A DNA stretch of 58,165 nt. Source: an uncultured Clostridia bacterium (GTDB lineage: Bacteria; Bacillota; Clostridia; TANB77; CAG-508). Where the stretch lies: positions 1 to 58,165 of the forward strand of contig CALXCD010000005.1 of the NCBI GenBank assembly GCA_944386715.1, given 5' to 3'. This document shows, piece by piece, positions 16,100-25,156 of this stretch. Positions within the stretch are counted from its first letter, which is position 1; the number at the start of each line of letters is the position of its first letter. The position numbers and the translations under genes are program-made. The notes below the pieces were generated by a model. It was not told the origin of the DNA. It saw nothing but the letters and a program-made list of their open reading frames with translations, and did not search any database.

Positions 16100-17857
16100 T
16101 TATTCTTCTAAGCTTTTATTATCTAAATTTGCATTTGGATTATCATATTCTATGTAATTTGCTCTCAGTTCTTGTTGTCCACTTGTTATATTTCTTGCTT
16201 TTTCGTTTTCTGATATTCTTTTAGCTGATTCTAAAAATTCTTTTGCTATAGGTTTCATTGTATCTGCTTGTGTTGTATCTCCTTGTATTTTACCTATTAA
16301 TAAAGCATGAAAAGAATGAATATATTCTTCATATCCCTCAAAATTTTTACAAACTGATTCAGAATTTTGTATATCAATATCAACAATTCTTTTTCCAGTC
16401 TCTTTATCCATTATTCTAATATACTCTGGATTTATTTCATATATATCAGATAAAACATCCATATTTTTTGTTGATTTTACTCTTTCCGCTAACTCTATTT
16501 TTTTATCCATAGTCAAATTTCCAAAGATATTATCGATAAAAGTTTCTCTATAATTAGATGGTATTTCCAATCCAGCTATTTTATAAGCATCTTCAATAAT
16601 TTTCATATTTGATGCGAATAAATATATTTGATTGAAATACTTTTTCTTTTGTTGAGTCATTTCTTGTTTGTGTTTATCACTAACATTGCCCTGATTTTCA
16701 CTTAATCCAGTTTCTTCATAAAAAGATACTTTTTCAAAAGCATCATCACATAGTTCTCCCGATAATGAAAAATCTTGTCTGTGAGCCCAATTATTATACA
16801 TCCACTCTTCATTTAAAAGCCCTGCAACATTTTTCCCCATTATTTCAGCATATTTTAGTAAATATTCTTGTTCGTTCTTTAAACCAAAACACTTTGATGA
16901 GAATAAAATCATTTCTTTTAAATTTTTTTGTCCTATTTGTTTTTGTTCATCGCTTTGTTTACTGATTTTCATAGCCTTTATGTTTTCGGCTTTTAAATCG
17001 GTTATTCTAAAAGGATTTTCTACAATTCTAGTTGCTTGACCAAATTTTTGACCCAACGCATATTTATCATCTAAATAATTTATACCCTTTTCTAATTCTT
17101 GCATACTTACTGGTAAATCAATTTTTTCAGATAATTTATTAGCAATATTTTCTAGATACTCTTCATATGTTATTCCTTGTTCTTCAGCAACTCTAGAAAA
17201 AAATTCTCTCCATTTTTCACCCCTTGTATTTGAATTAACTCTAAAATTCTCTTCTCCTATAGCCTCTCTTGCATCACTTTCAATATCTAACATAGCCTGT
17301 TGCTTTTCATTAAATTCTTCTTTTTCATCATTAGTAATAGAAATTATCATTGGTATACCATGATTCCTACAAAACTCATTATCTAATTCTATTATATTTG
17401 TAATATCTGGTAACTTTAATAAATCACTACCTGTAGATTTTAACTCATAAAGTTTTTTTATCTCTTTTTCTAAATTCTTTATTGCAGATGCACCTGTTAC
17501 TCTTATATCAAAACTTTTATCGTGTCCCAAATAAATAAAAGCTAAATTATAATCGTTTGTGGATGATATATTGTAAGATTTGGTAGCAGTATCGTTTACA
17601 AGCTGATTATTTTGTAATTGAGAATCCACTCCCTTAAAATTTACAAATTTTCCATCTTCTCCAATTGAAAATATACCTCTTCCCATACTTTTTGTATAAT
17701 ATGCTAAATTTTGTATATTATTAGAATTTATTTTATTTTCGAATTCCTTTATTGTTAATGGTTTAAAAGTAGTAATTCCTTTTGTTTGCACATATTCTCC
17801 CGGGAATATTATCTCCATTTCAACAAGTTTTTGAAGATTTTTTTGAATATCTTCCAT
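16100..17857 (-). CDS. hypothetical protein (585 residues)
   Basis: I do not recognise this protein. It is soluble, without a signal peptide, membrane segment or P-loop. Visible blocks: a beta-rich N-terminal part (about 1-120) with FSIGEDGKFVNFKG, an acidic helical part with TRGEKWREFFSRVAEEQGIT (about 215-235), GQKFGQATRIVENPFRITDL (about 273), and WMYNNWAHRQDFSLSGELCD (about 355), whose spaced His/Asp pattern recalls catalytic loops but fits no family I can name. GGAGGT stands 11 nt before ATG. It forms a two-gene unit with the 150-residue protein downstream, beside decayed accessory genes. Confidence 0.6.
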   Translation of the reverse strand: MEDIQKNLQKLVEMEIIFPGEYVQTKGITTFKPLTIKEFENKINSNNIQNLAYYTKSMGRGIFSIGEDGKFVNFKGVDSQLQNNQLVNDTATKSYNISSTNDYNLAFIYLGHDKSFDIRVTGASAIKNLEKEIKKLYELKSTGSDLLKLPDITNIIELDNEFCRNHGIPMIISITNDEKEEFNEKQQAMLDIESDAREAIGEENFRVNSNTRGEKWREFFSRVAEEQGITYEEYLENIANKLSEKIDLPVSMQELEKGINYLDDKYALGQKFGQATRIVENPFRITDLKAENIKAMKISKQSDEQKQIGQKNLKEMILFSSKCFGLKNEQEYLLKYAEIMGKNVAGLLNEEWMYNNWAHRQDFSLSGELCDDAFEKVSFYEETGLSENQGNVSDKHKQEMTQQKKKYFNQIYLFASNMKIIEDAYKIAGLEIPSNYRETFIDNIFGNLTMDKKIELAERVKSTKNMDVLSDIYEINPEYIRIMDKETGKRIVDIDIQNSESVCKNFEGYEEYIHSFHALLIGKIQGDTTQADTMKPIAKEFLESAKRISENEKARNITSGQQELRANYIEYDNPNANLDNKSLEE

Positions 17858-17929
17858 GTTTCTTTTCTACCTCCACAAAATATTTACTATCTCTTTCTAT
17901 ATTTTAAGACATTCTCTTCTATTTCTTTC

Positions 17930-18526
17930 TTATTTTGCAAGTTCAATAATTTGGTTCATTATTTCTTTTGTAATATTGTCTAATACTTCCTTATCTTTAC
18001 TCCCTTTATATTGGCTATAATCCAAAGGTTTTCCATAAGTAATTGTAATCTTATGATTCTCTTTTGTACCTCCTTTGATTCCACAAGGTACTACTTTTGC
18101 CCCGCTTCTGACTGCAAAAAAAGCAACTCCATCTTTTACTTTTTCGCCTTTTTCTAAACCATTTCTAGTTCCCTCTGGGAATAAAGCAATACATTTTCCT
18201 TCTTTTAAATCTTTCAAAGATTTCTTTATTGCTGATACATCTTTTTCATCTCTTTTGACAGGAATCGCTTCAAATGCCCAACCTAAAAACGCTAAAAATT
18301 TATTTTTATACAATTCTTCTTTTGCTAGAAATTTCATATCTCTTTTTGCGGTTACCACCATCAAAGGAGGGTCTAAATAAGACCTATGATTTCCACAAAA
18401 GATAAGAGCCCCCTCTTTTGGAACGTTTTCTATTCCCTTAATTTCAGCTCCATAAAAAATTTTAAACCAAATATAAATAGCTCCTCTTACAATCCACTTT
18501 ATTACTTCTTTAACTGCTTTTTTCAT
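17930..18526 (-). CDS. plsC: 1-acyl-sn-glycerol-3-phosphate acyltransferase
   Basis: Membrane-associated acyltransferase that converts lysophosphatidate to phosphatidate in phospholipid synthesis. The H-x4-D motif is NHRSYLDPP (about residues 46-54), and the second conserved block is FPEGTRNG (about 119-126). One N-terminal hydrophobic helix (VIKWIVRGAIYIWF) anchors it. ATG 18526 follows GAGGAG at 9 nt; a longer start would run into a repeat element. Downstream of cmk in the same direction, the common cmk-plsC order, though here a palindromic repeat lies between them. Confidence 0.9.
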   Translation of the reverse strand: MKKAVKEVIKWIVRGAIYIWFKIFYGAEIKGIENVPKEGALIFCGNHRSYLDPPLMVVTAKRDMKFLAKEELYKNKFLAFLGWAFEAIPVKRDEKDVSAIKKSLKDLKEGKCIALFPEGTRNGLEKGEKVKDGVAFFAVRSGAKVVPCGIKGGTKENHKITITYGKPLDYSQYKGSKDKEVLDNITKEIMNQIIELAK

Positions 18527-18559
18527 TTTCACAAACTCCTCATTTACTATTAATTTGTA

Positions 18560-18653
18560 TTTCAATAGTTATATATTAATATTTTGCAGACAAGACCCAA
18601 ATTGTTAAACCCAAGCTATGTTTTGTCAAAAAATTAATATATAATTATTGAAA
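18560..18653 (+). repeat. palindromic repeat family, copy 2
   Basis: Same core (GCAGACAAGACCCAAATTGT...TTTTGTC) as the other copies. The inner pair is GACAA/TTGTC, a compensated change relative to copy 1. The outer arms are the most diverged (TTTCAATAGTTATATATTAAT). It separates cmk from plsC. Confidence 0.85.
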
Positions 18654-18675
18654 AAAATTTGTTGAAATATTTGCT

Positions 18676-19338
18676 TTAAGCATTCCACTTTACTTTGATG
18701 ATATCTGTTATTTTCTCTACCACTTCTTCTATTGACAATTTGGTAGAATCTAAATAAATAGCATCATCTGCTTGTTTCAATGGTGCAATTTCTCTACTAG
18801 AATCTCTTTTATCTCTATCTATAATATTTTGCAACACTTCTTCATAGGAAGATTCAATTCCTTTTTCTTGGTTTTGTTTTAATCTTCTTTTGGCTCTTTC
18901 TTCTGGAGAAGCATCTAAATATATTTTTACATCTGCATCAGGAAATACTACTGTTCCTATATCTCTACCTTCCATCACTACATTTTTTCCTTCTGCAATT
19001 TTTCTTTGTACATCTAATAATTTATCTCTTACTATTTTAATAACAGAAATCGGAGACACTAATGTATTTACATCATTTTCTCTAATTCTATCAGTTACTA
19101 TTTCACCATTTAATAAAATAGTTCCATCTGGTTTCATATTAATCTCAATATGGTTTAAAAGTTCCCTTATTTTATCTTCCTCTTCTTTTTTTATATTTCT
19201 TTGAATCATTGCTAATGCAATACAACGAAAAGTAGCACCTGTATCTATATTAACAAATCCTAACTTTTCAGATATCAACTTAGCAACTGTTCCTTTCCCA
19301 CTTCCTGCTGGTCCATCCACCGCAACTACAAATGACAT
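18676..19338 (-). CDS. cmk: cytidylate kinase
   Basis: Phosphorylates CMP and dCMP with ATP in pyrimidine nucleotide recycling. The 220-residue length is typical. Walker A is GPAGSGKGTVAK (about 8-19); NIDTGATFR (about 30) and the CMP-binding MEGRDIGTVVFPDADVKIYL (about 121-140) are characteristic. AAGGAGTAATTAAA precedes the ATG. Confidence 0.95.
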   Translation of the reverse strand: MSFVVAVDGPAGSGKGTVAKLISEKLGFVNIDTGATFRCIALAMIQRNIKKEEEDKIRELLNHIEINMKPDGTILLNGEIVTDRIRENDVNTLVSPISVIKIVRDKLLDVQRKIAEGKNVVMEGRDIGTVVFPDADVKIYLDASPEERAKRRLKQNQEKGIESSYEEVLQNIIDRDKRDSSREIAPLKQADDAIYLDSTKLSIEEVVEKITDIIKVKWNA

Positions 19339-19384
19339 TTTAATTACTCCTTACTACTTTTTTTCTACCCTTTTACTATTCCTA

Positions 19385-19427
19385 ACCTGTCCCAAATGTA
19401 ACCATTTTTGGCAATTGGGGGACAGGT
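19385..19427. repeat. dispersed REP-like palindrome
   Basis: ACCTGTCCC (19385-19393) and GGGACAGGT (19419-19427) are inverted. The segment TGTCCCAAATGTAACCATTT is nearly identical to the reverse complement of the sequence beside the REP-associated transposase at 56829 (about 56799-56821), so this is a dispersed copy of that REP. Confidence 0.75.
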
Positions 19428-19442
19428 CCCAAATAGCCACAT

Positions 19443-20294
19443 CTAACCATTTGGCACATACATGTTTTTAGCCACTACGTCTAATTCCACCACATTCATG
19501 GCTGTTAACTTTTCAATTTCCTTTCTTGCTTTCTCTTTAAAAGCTTTTATTCCATCTACTACATTATACCCATACATAATGGTTACTTCCATATACAATT
19601 TAGCACCATCTCCATAATTTTCTACTCTTGTTTTTAAAATTTTATATATAGCTGGTGTTTGTGTTGCTAAATATTCCAAGATTTGTCTGAATACTAAATC
19701 TGAAATTGTAAAGTTTCCCAAATAACTAAATGTTGGTCTTATGATAGATTTTTCTGAAATATATGGTTTTTGCCCTTTTCCCTTTGATTTAAATATTTGT
19801 AATGGGTCTAATAAATATCCTGAAAAATCTTTTTTTATTTGAAAAGTTGGTACTGGAATAACATGTTTTCCCTCTGTTACTCTAATCCTTCTTGCTGTTT
19901 CCATTTCTTGCTCTGTTGCAACATCTGTAATATATACTGTTTCTGATATCTCTGGTAATCCTAAATTAGCAGCAATCTTTTGTACCATTCCATCTGATGT
20001 ACCTAATATCAATATACTCTCTGGTTTATATTTCTTTAATGCCTTTATAATTTCTTCCTTTTCCTTTTCTTCATAAAATAGTGCATGTTTTACAGTTGCC
20101 ACTTTTGTAGAAGCTTTTTTAGCAGACTCTCCTGCTACTACCTCATTATCTTTAATAAGTAAACCATCATCGATAATAAAATGTGTATTTTTTTCTCCTG
20201 CTACCATTTGGGCTCGATAGCTTTTCCCTGTTCCTGATGGTCCTACAAAAGCATATACTTTTATTTTATTTCCAAATATTTCTTTTAGTAACAT
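19443..20294 (-). CDS. P-loop NTPase fused to an Asp23/Gls24-like domain
   Basis: A 283-residue two-part protein. The N-terminal half has Walker A GPSGTGKSYR (about 18-27) and a nucleotide-handling fold with ILILGTSDGMVQKIA. The C-terminal half from about residue 190 (FTISDLVFRQILEYLATQTP ... LYMEVTIMYGYNVVDGIKAF) looks like an Asp23/DUF322 domain, which in other firmicutes occurs as separate membrane-associated stress proteins. The fusion's function is unknown; the P-loop may drive an unknown transaction linked to cell-envelope stress. Good ribosome site (AAAGGAGAGAAATAA). Between the REP palindrome and repeat copy 3. Confidence 0.7.
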   Translation of the reverse strand: MLLKEIFGNKIKVYAFVGPSGTGKSYRAQMVAGEKNTHFIIDDGLLIKDNEVVAGESAKKASTKVATVKHALFYEEKEKEEIIKALKKYKPESILILGTSDGMVQKIAANLGLPEISETVYITDVATEQEMETARRIRVTEGKHVIPVPTFQIKKDFSGYLLDPLQIFKSKGKGQKPYISEKSIIRPTFSYLGNFTISDLVFRQILEYLATQTPAIYKILKTRVENYGDGAKLYMEVTIMYGYNVVDGIKAFKEKARKEIEKLTAMNVVELDVVAKNMYVPNG

Positions 20295-20407
20295 TTATTT
20301 CTCTCCTTTTTCCATTCCTATTCTACTACATTTCAAAAAAAATAGCAAGAAACCTTGCTATTTTAATAGTATTTATGCTACTAGTTAATGATTAAAAAAT
20401 ACATACC

Positions 20408-20502
20408 AAAAGTATGGATATATTAATATTTTGCAGGCAAGACCCGGATTGTTACGCCCCAAGCTTGCTTTTGCCAAATAATATTAATATATCCATACTT
20501 TA
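20408..20502 (+). repeat. palindromic repeat family, copy 3
   Basis: Core GCAGGCAAGACCCGGATTGT...TTTTGCC. The outer arms read AAAGTATGGATA and TATCCATACTTT: the T-A pair of copy 1 has become G-C on both sides, a compensatory change. Confidence 0.9.
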
Positions 20503-20542
20503 AAGTAATAATAAGAAAAAAACTATTAACTACATTTGTATC

Positions 20543-21688
20543 CTATTCATAATTCTCCAAGCTCAAACTTGGATAAGTAAATTCCTTTCCTCCATCTGTA
20601 AATGTATTACTTGGTGTATGGTCTTTTGCCATTTCATTAGAACCTTTTAAAAAATATCGATATTTAAAAGATTGACTAAGCGTACCATTTCCAATAATGA
20701 CTGGGTCATCCCATGTGGCATCAATAGCATACCATTTCCCCTCAATCTCTACATAATTCCAAGCATGATTTTCCGTCTGCCCTTCTGAATTCGTTCCTTT
20801 TCCTATCACAATTGTACATGGAATATTCAGACTATCTAACAAATATTTCATAGACCTTGCATATCCCTCACAAACACAAAGCTTTTCTACTAATGCACCA
20901 TAAATATTATAAATATAAGGTTTAGAAAGACCAGAATCATAACTAATGGTATCCACCAAATAATCATGAACCATTTTTATATCATGATAAGTATCTCCTG
21001 TTGCATTTTGTAATATTTGGTCTCTTACTTGTTCTATTTGAGCTATAGCACTTTCTACTTGTTCTTTAGAAGTAAATTCATCTGTTAGATAATTTGTTTC
21101 ATTTCCACTATTAATATATACACGATAAGATACAGTATTTCCTCTTGTTGTCGTTTCTATATTAAGAAACATCTTATTAGGACTTAAATAAAATACTTCT
21201 GGATTATCATAAGTATATGCTTCAATAGCAGACTGGTAATATTTTCCCAATAAATCTTGTCCATTTGTTTGAGATAATAAACTGGAAAAACTATCACCTA
21301 ATTCAATTTGTTTTGTTCCAGATTTCATTTCTTCTTTATTGGTTTCAAAGGCTTTATAAATTGTTTTAGAATATTCTTCTAATTGATTATAAAAATATTT
21401 ATTTACATTCACATTACTATAATCTACATTTGTATTCGTATCTGGCGTTTGTATTAACTTATCTAATGGATTTTCTACGATTCCTGGAACTTCAATATTA
21501 TTTTCTAATGTTTTATCTTGATTTGCAACCTGATTTTTATTTTCTTCCCATTGTACTGGGTCTGTTGCTGTTTCTACATTGGATAGCTTGGTAATTTCTT
21601 CAAATGCAATCATTCCAAAAACAATAAGAACTCCAATAATCCCTAAAATAACAAATGTTATAATAACTGTTGTAAGTTTATCTCTCAT
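20543..21688 (-). CDS. membrane-anchored transglutaminase-like protein
   Basis: 381 residues. A single N-terminal transmembrane helix (about 8-30) is followed by an acidic, Asn-rich linker and a C-terminal transglutaminase-like domain. The presumed Cys-His-Asp triad is visible in CVCEGYARSM (about 268), ENHAWNYVEI (about 307) and YAIDATWDDP (about 323). Members act as cysteine peptidases or crosslinking enzymes outside the cell. The substrate is unknown. AAGGAGAAAAATA precedes the ATG. It stands alone between repeat copy 3 and a small divergent gene. Confidence 0.8.
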   Translation of the reverse strand: MRDKLTTVIITFVILGIIGVLIVFGMIAFEEITKLSNVETATDPVQWEENKNQVANQDKTLENNIEVPGIVENPLDKLIQTPDTNTNVDYSNVNVNKYFYNQLEEYSKTIYKAFETNKEEMKSGTKQIELGDSFSSLLSQTNGQDLLGKYYQSAIEAYTYDNPEVFYLSPNKMFLNIETTTRGNTVSYRVYINSGNETNYLTDEFTSKEQVESAIAQIEQVRDQILQNATGDTYHDIKMVHDYLVDTISYDSGLSKPYIYNIYGALVEKLCVCEGYARSMKYLLDSLNIPCTIVIGKGTNSEGQTENHAWNYVEIEGKWYAIDATWDDPVIIGNGTLSQSFKYRYFLKGSNEMAKDHTPSNTFTDGGKEFTYPSLSLENYE

Positions 21689-21835
21689 TATTTTTCTCCT
21701 TATTCATTTTTCCATACTTTAATTATAACATTTTCTTGTTATGAAAACTAGTATTTTTTATAAAAAGCTCTCTTTTCTACAAATGGTAATTTTTTGAAAT
21801 TTTTTCCTAATTTCGACAAACTTTTTATTTTTTTG

Positions 21836-21844
21836 TGTTATAAT
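21836..21844 (+). promoter_or_regulatory. extended -10 promoter
   Basis: TGTTATAAT (21836-21844): TGn plus consensus TATAAT. A TCGACA upstream is spaced 20 bp and is probably not a true -35. Confidence 0.6.
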
Positions 21845-21884
21845 AGTTTTTAGTCCACCAAAGATGAGGAAAAGAGGTGTTATT

Positions 21885-22019
21885 TTGGAAAAATTAGGTA
21901 CAATTACTGTATCTGTCTTTAAAAATGCAGAAAACGTTACCGATTTTTGTATCGAAACAGATAATGACAATGTTTTACCTGTTTCTTATGTTATTGAAGA
22001 TACTTTAAAACTTTATTAG
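21885..22019 (+). CDS. small protein of unknown function (44 residues)
   Basis: TTG 21885 follows GAGGTG. The 44-residue product begins MEKLGTITVSVFKNAENVTD and ends with a short acidic tail DTLKLY. Unrecognised. Real-gene support comes from an extended promoter 40 nt upstream, a ribosome site and a strong terminator overlapping the stop codon. Divergent from the transglutaminase-like gene and convergent with rnjA. Confidence 0.6.
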   Translation: MEKLGTITVSVFKNAENVTDFCIETDNDNVLPVSYVIEDTLKLY

Positions 22020-22041
22020 ACTAACTTTTGTTAGTCTTTTA
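22018..22041 (+). terminator. terminator of the 44-residue gene
   Basis: AGACTAAC (22018-22025) pairs with GTTAGTCT (22030-22037), loop TTTT, then TTTATT. Confidence 0.8.
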
Positions 22042-22105
22042 TTGTATCTTTCTACAAGTATTAGAAAATACCAAGTCATCAAAACTTGGTATTCTCATAT
22101 TTCTA

Positions 22106-24040
22106 CTATATCTCCATAATAATTGGTATAATCATAGGATTTCGTTTTGTCTTCATAAAGATATAATCTCTTAAATTCTCACGGGTAACAGATTTAATAG
22201 TACCCCAATCACGAATTCCTCTTTGCTCACATTTTTTTATTTCATGTCTTACGACAGATTTCACATCATCCATTAAATTCTCAGATTCCCTTACATAAAC
22301 AAATCCTCTAGAAATAACATCAGGACCTGCAACTACTTCTCCTGTAGAAGAATCCATGGTTAAAACAATAACAATTAGTCCGTCTTGAGATAGATGTTGT
22401 CTATCTCTTAAAACAATATTTCCTACATCTCCAACGCCTAATCCATCTACTAATATCCTTCCACATGGCACTGTTCCTGTAAATTGTGCTTGTTCTTCAT
22501 CTATTTCTAAAATTCTACCATTAGACATCATAATAATATTATCTTTATCCATTCCCATACTTTGTGCTGTTTCACTATGTGCAATTAATTGTCTATATTC
22601 GCCGTGAACTGGAATAAAGTATTTTGGTTTTGCCAATGCAATAATCAATTTTTGTTCTTCTTGGCAAGCATGTCCTGAAACATGGATAGCCTCTAAAGAA
22701 CTATATACAACTTCTGCTCCAATTTGCATTAAATCATCAATAACTTTAGATACAAACTTTTCATTTCCTGGAATTGGGGTTGCAGATATAATTACTAAAT
22801 CATTTGGTGTTATTTTTACTTTTCTATGGTCACCTGCTGCCATTCTAGTTAGTGCTGACATTGGTTCCCCTTGACTTCCAGTTGTAATAATAACTAACTG
22901 CTCATCTGTATAATTATTTATCATATCAATATCAATAAATATATCTTTTGGACATTCTATATATCCCAATTCCCTTGCAGTTTCTATCATATTTATCATA
23001 CTTCTACCACATACTGCAATTTTTCTATTATATTTAATAGCAGAATTCACAATTTGTTGTACACGGTGTACATTAGATGCAAATGTTGCAACTACAATCC
23101 TTTTCGTACAATGTAAAAATAGTTTGTCAAAGACTTCTCCTACAGAACTCTCAGACATGGTAAATCCTTTTCTCTCTGCATTCGTACTATCTGACATTAA
23201 TGCTAAAATTCCTTGATTCCCAAGTTCTGCAATTCTTCCAAAATCCATTATTTTTCCATCAATTGGCGTATAGTCTACTTTAAAATCTCCTGTATGAAGC
23301 ACTGTTCCTGCTGGTGTTGTGATAGCCAACATAACAGAATCTGGTATACTATGCGAACTTCTAATAAATTCTATTTGAAAGTTTTTTCCAAGTTTTATCT
23401 TTTGCCCTTGTACTACTTCATTTAACTCTGTACTTTTTAGAAGATGATGTTCTTCTAATTTATTTCTAATTAATCCGGCAGTCAATCTAGTAGCATAAAT
23501 TGGAATATTAATCTTTTTCAATAAATATGGTACTGCTCCGATATGATCCTCGTGTCCATGTGTGATAATAAGACCTTTTATTTTATCTACATTTTTTTCT
23601 AAATAAGTAATATCTGGAATGACTAAATCTATTCCCAACATATCATCTTCTGGGAAAGATAATCCACAATCTACTACAATTATCTCATTTTCATATTCAA
23701 ACACGGTAATATTTTTTCCAATTTCATGTAAACCACCTAATGGTATTATCTTTAATTTTGATTTTTTAAAAATAGAACCATTATCTTTTGCTTTTGTTGT
23801 TTGCCTAGTAGTTCTATTCGTCCTAGCAGTTCTTGGCATTTTAGTTCTAGTCTTTTTCACTAAATTTTCATTTTCTTTTTTTTCTGCTATATTAACTTTT
23901 TCCTCTTCTTTTGGTGTCTTTTCTTTTTTCGTTGCTGCTGTTCTTTTTTGATATGGTTTTCTGGTTGTTTTCCTTATTTTCCCTCCTTCTTTTGTTTGAT
24001 TTTGTAAATTTTCATTATTATTCAAGTTTTCTTCTGTCAT
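22106..24040 (-). CDS. rnjA: ribonuclease J
   Basis: A metallo-beta-lactamase/beta-CASP endo- and 5'-3' exoribonuclease, central to firmicute mRNA decay and 16S rRNA maturation. The metal site THGHEDHIGA lies at about residue 171; SHSIPDSVML, HTGDFKVDYTP and the beta-CASP SGHAC and HGEYRQL blocks follow. At 644 residues it is about 90 longer than usual, because of a Lys/Thr/Arg-rich N-terminal extension (about 1-93) that may bind RNA. AGAGGAGAATTT precedes ATG. The mRNA leader is about 280 nt and contains a possible attenuator. Confidence 0.93.
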   Translation of the reverse strand: MTEENLNNNENLQNQTKEGGKIRKTTRKPYQKRTAATKKEKTPKEEEKVNIAEKKENENLVKKTRTKMPRTARTNRTTRQTTKAKDNGSIFKKSKLKIIPLGGLHEIGKNITVFEYENEIIVVDCGLSFPEDDMLGIDLVIPDITYLEKNVDKIKGLIITHGHEDHIGAVPYLLKKINIPIYATRLTAGLIRNKLEEHHLLKSTELNEVVQGQKIKLGKNFQIEFIRSSHSIPDSVMLAITTPAGTVLHTGDFKVDYTPIDGKIMDFGRIAELGNQGILALMSDSTNAERKGFTMSESSVGEVFDKLFLHCTKRIVVATFASNVHRVQQIVNSAIKYNRKIAVCGRSMINMIETARELGYIECPKDIFIDIDMINNYTDEQLVIITTGSQGEPMSALTRMAAGDHRKVKITPNDLVIISATPIPGNEKFVSKVIDDLMQIGAEVVYSSLEAIHVSGHACQEEQKLIIALAKPKYFIPVHGEYRQLIAHSETAQSMGMDKDNIIMMSNGRILEIDEEQAQFTGTVPCGRILVDGLGVGDVGNIVLRDRQHLSQDGLIVIVLTMDSSTGEVVAGPDVISRGFVYVRESENLMDDVKSVVRHEIKKCEQRGIRDWGTIKSVTRENLRDYIFMKTKRNPMIIPIIMEI

Positions 24041-24096
24041 AAATTCTCCTCTCTTCTTTTTATATTTTTTATTTCTAAAAACCTTCTCATCAATGC

Positions 24097-24126
24097 TAAA
24101 AAAATTAGTTTACTTTCTAAACTAAT
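24097..24126 (-). terminator. terminator inside the rnjA leader (possible attenuator)
   Basis: ATTAGTTTA (minus strand 24126-24118) pairs with TAAACTAAT (24112-24104), followed by a run of seven Us. It lies about 195 nt after the promoter and about 57 nt before rnjA. It could end a small RNA or attenuate rnjA. The other 24041-24320 sequence holds no gene I recognise; a TTAGCA/TGCTAA hairpin lies near its 5' end. Confidence 0.65.
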
Positions 24127-24327
24127 CTTGACCAATATGTAATATAAAGCTTGTTCTAATATATGAGCCTTTTTCTCTCCCCTACTCATTATTTACAAAC
24201 TTTTTCTATTAATTCCGATCAATCTTATTTTTTCCCGTTCTCTCTTTTTTCATACATCAAATTTAAATTTTTAGGTTTTTATCTATAAAATCTCTTTTTT
24301 AGCATTTTTTGCTAATCACTGAGTTGT

Positions 24328-24356
24328 ATTATACTATATTTTCAAAGAATTGTCAA
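24328..24356 (-). promoter_or_regulatory. rnjA promoter
   Basis: Minus strand TTGACA (24356-24351), 17-bp spacer, TATAAT (24333-24328); both are consensus. Start site at about 24321. Confidence 0.8.
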
Positions 24357-24400
24357 ACACATTATGTATACTTGCTTTTTTCAGATTTTAGAAAGATAAA

Positions 24401-24436
24401 AAAGAAACAAAAAACTTACTTGTTTCTCGTTTCTTT
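24401..24436 (-). terminator. spoVT terminator
   Basis: AAAGAAAC and GTTTCTTT arms with inner GAAACAAG, then a U run on the minus strand, just past the spoVT stop. Confidence 0.55.
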
Positions 24437-24455
24437 ATTTTTTATTAGAACATAC

Positions 24456-25010
24456 TTAAATTTCCATTTGACTTCCTAAAAAAGTAGCAGCTGATTGTGC
24501 AACTTTTTTCTCTACTTCATTCATTTTGCCATTTTGTTCTTTAGACATTAAGATAACAGTTCCTATCGTATCACCATTAGAAATAATTGGATATACAATT
24601 TGTGCATTATGCTTTCTTTCCTTGTTGTCATTTTTCGTAATTGGCATTGCCACATCACTATTTTCTTTGCTAGAATATACCTCTTTATCTTCCATTAATT
24701 GCTCTAATTCCTGGCTAATATCTTGTTCTAAAAATTCTTTTTTAGCCCCTCCTGAAACTGCAATAATCGTATCTTTATCTGTAATACATGCAATATGTCC
24801 TGTCGTTTTTGCTAGTGTTTCAGCATATCCTGCTGCAAATTCAGAAAGTTCTCCAATAGGAGAATATTTTTTAAGTATCACTTGTCCTTCTCTATCTGTG
24901 AAAATTTCTAATGGGTCACCTTCTTTTATTCTCAATGTTTTTCTTATTTCTTTTGGAATAACAACTCTTCCTAAATCATCTATTCTTCTTACCACTCCGG
25001 TTGCTTTCAT
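24456..25010 (-). CDS. spoVT: stage V sporulation regulator SpoVT
   Basis: A forespore transcription factor of 184 residues. The N-terminal AbrB-type swapped-hairpin DNA-binding domain reads TGVVRRIDDLGRVVIPKEIR (about 4-23); the C-terminal GAF domain (about 55-184) contains FAAGYAETLAKTTGHIACIT and GDTIGTVILMSK. Length and layout match SpoVT rather than AbrB or Abh, which lack GAF. AAAGGAGG precedes ATG. Together with pro-SigK it shows that the organism is, or descends from, a spore former. Confidence 0.93.
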   Translation of the reverse strand: MKATGVVRRIDDLGRVVIPKEIRKTLRIKEGDPLEIFTDREGQVILKKYSPIGELSEFAAGYAETLAKTTGHIACITDKDTIIAVSGGAKKEFLEQDISQELEQLMEDKEVYSSKENSDVAMPITKNDNKERKHNAQIVYPIISNGDTIGTVILMSKEQNGKMNEVEKKVAQSAATFLGSQMEI

Positions 25011-25113
25011 AATTTTCCTCCTTTTTAAATTTATGTCTACTCTTATTATTACATTTCAGGAAAAAATTATGCATGAAAAAAAATTTTTTTCTCTAAACTT
25101 TTTTATTTTTACA

Positions 25114-25145
25114 AAAACCTTGATATTTCAATATATCAAGGTTTT
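25114..25145 (-). terminator. terminator of the KAP NTPase gene
   Basis: A 13-bp stem AAAACCTTGATAT with complement around a 6-nt loop, ending in TTTTTGT on the minus strand. Confidence 0.8.
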
Positions 25146-25156
25146 CTATAAAGTAT

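Noticed and set aside
24041..24320. T-box riboswitch before rnjA
   Set aside because: There is no TGGNACCGCG-type sequence or specifier loop; only the terminator hairpin is supported.
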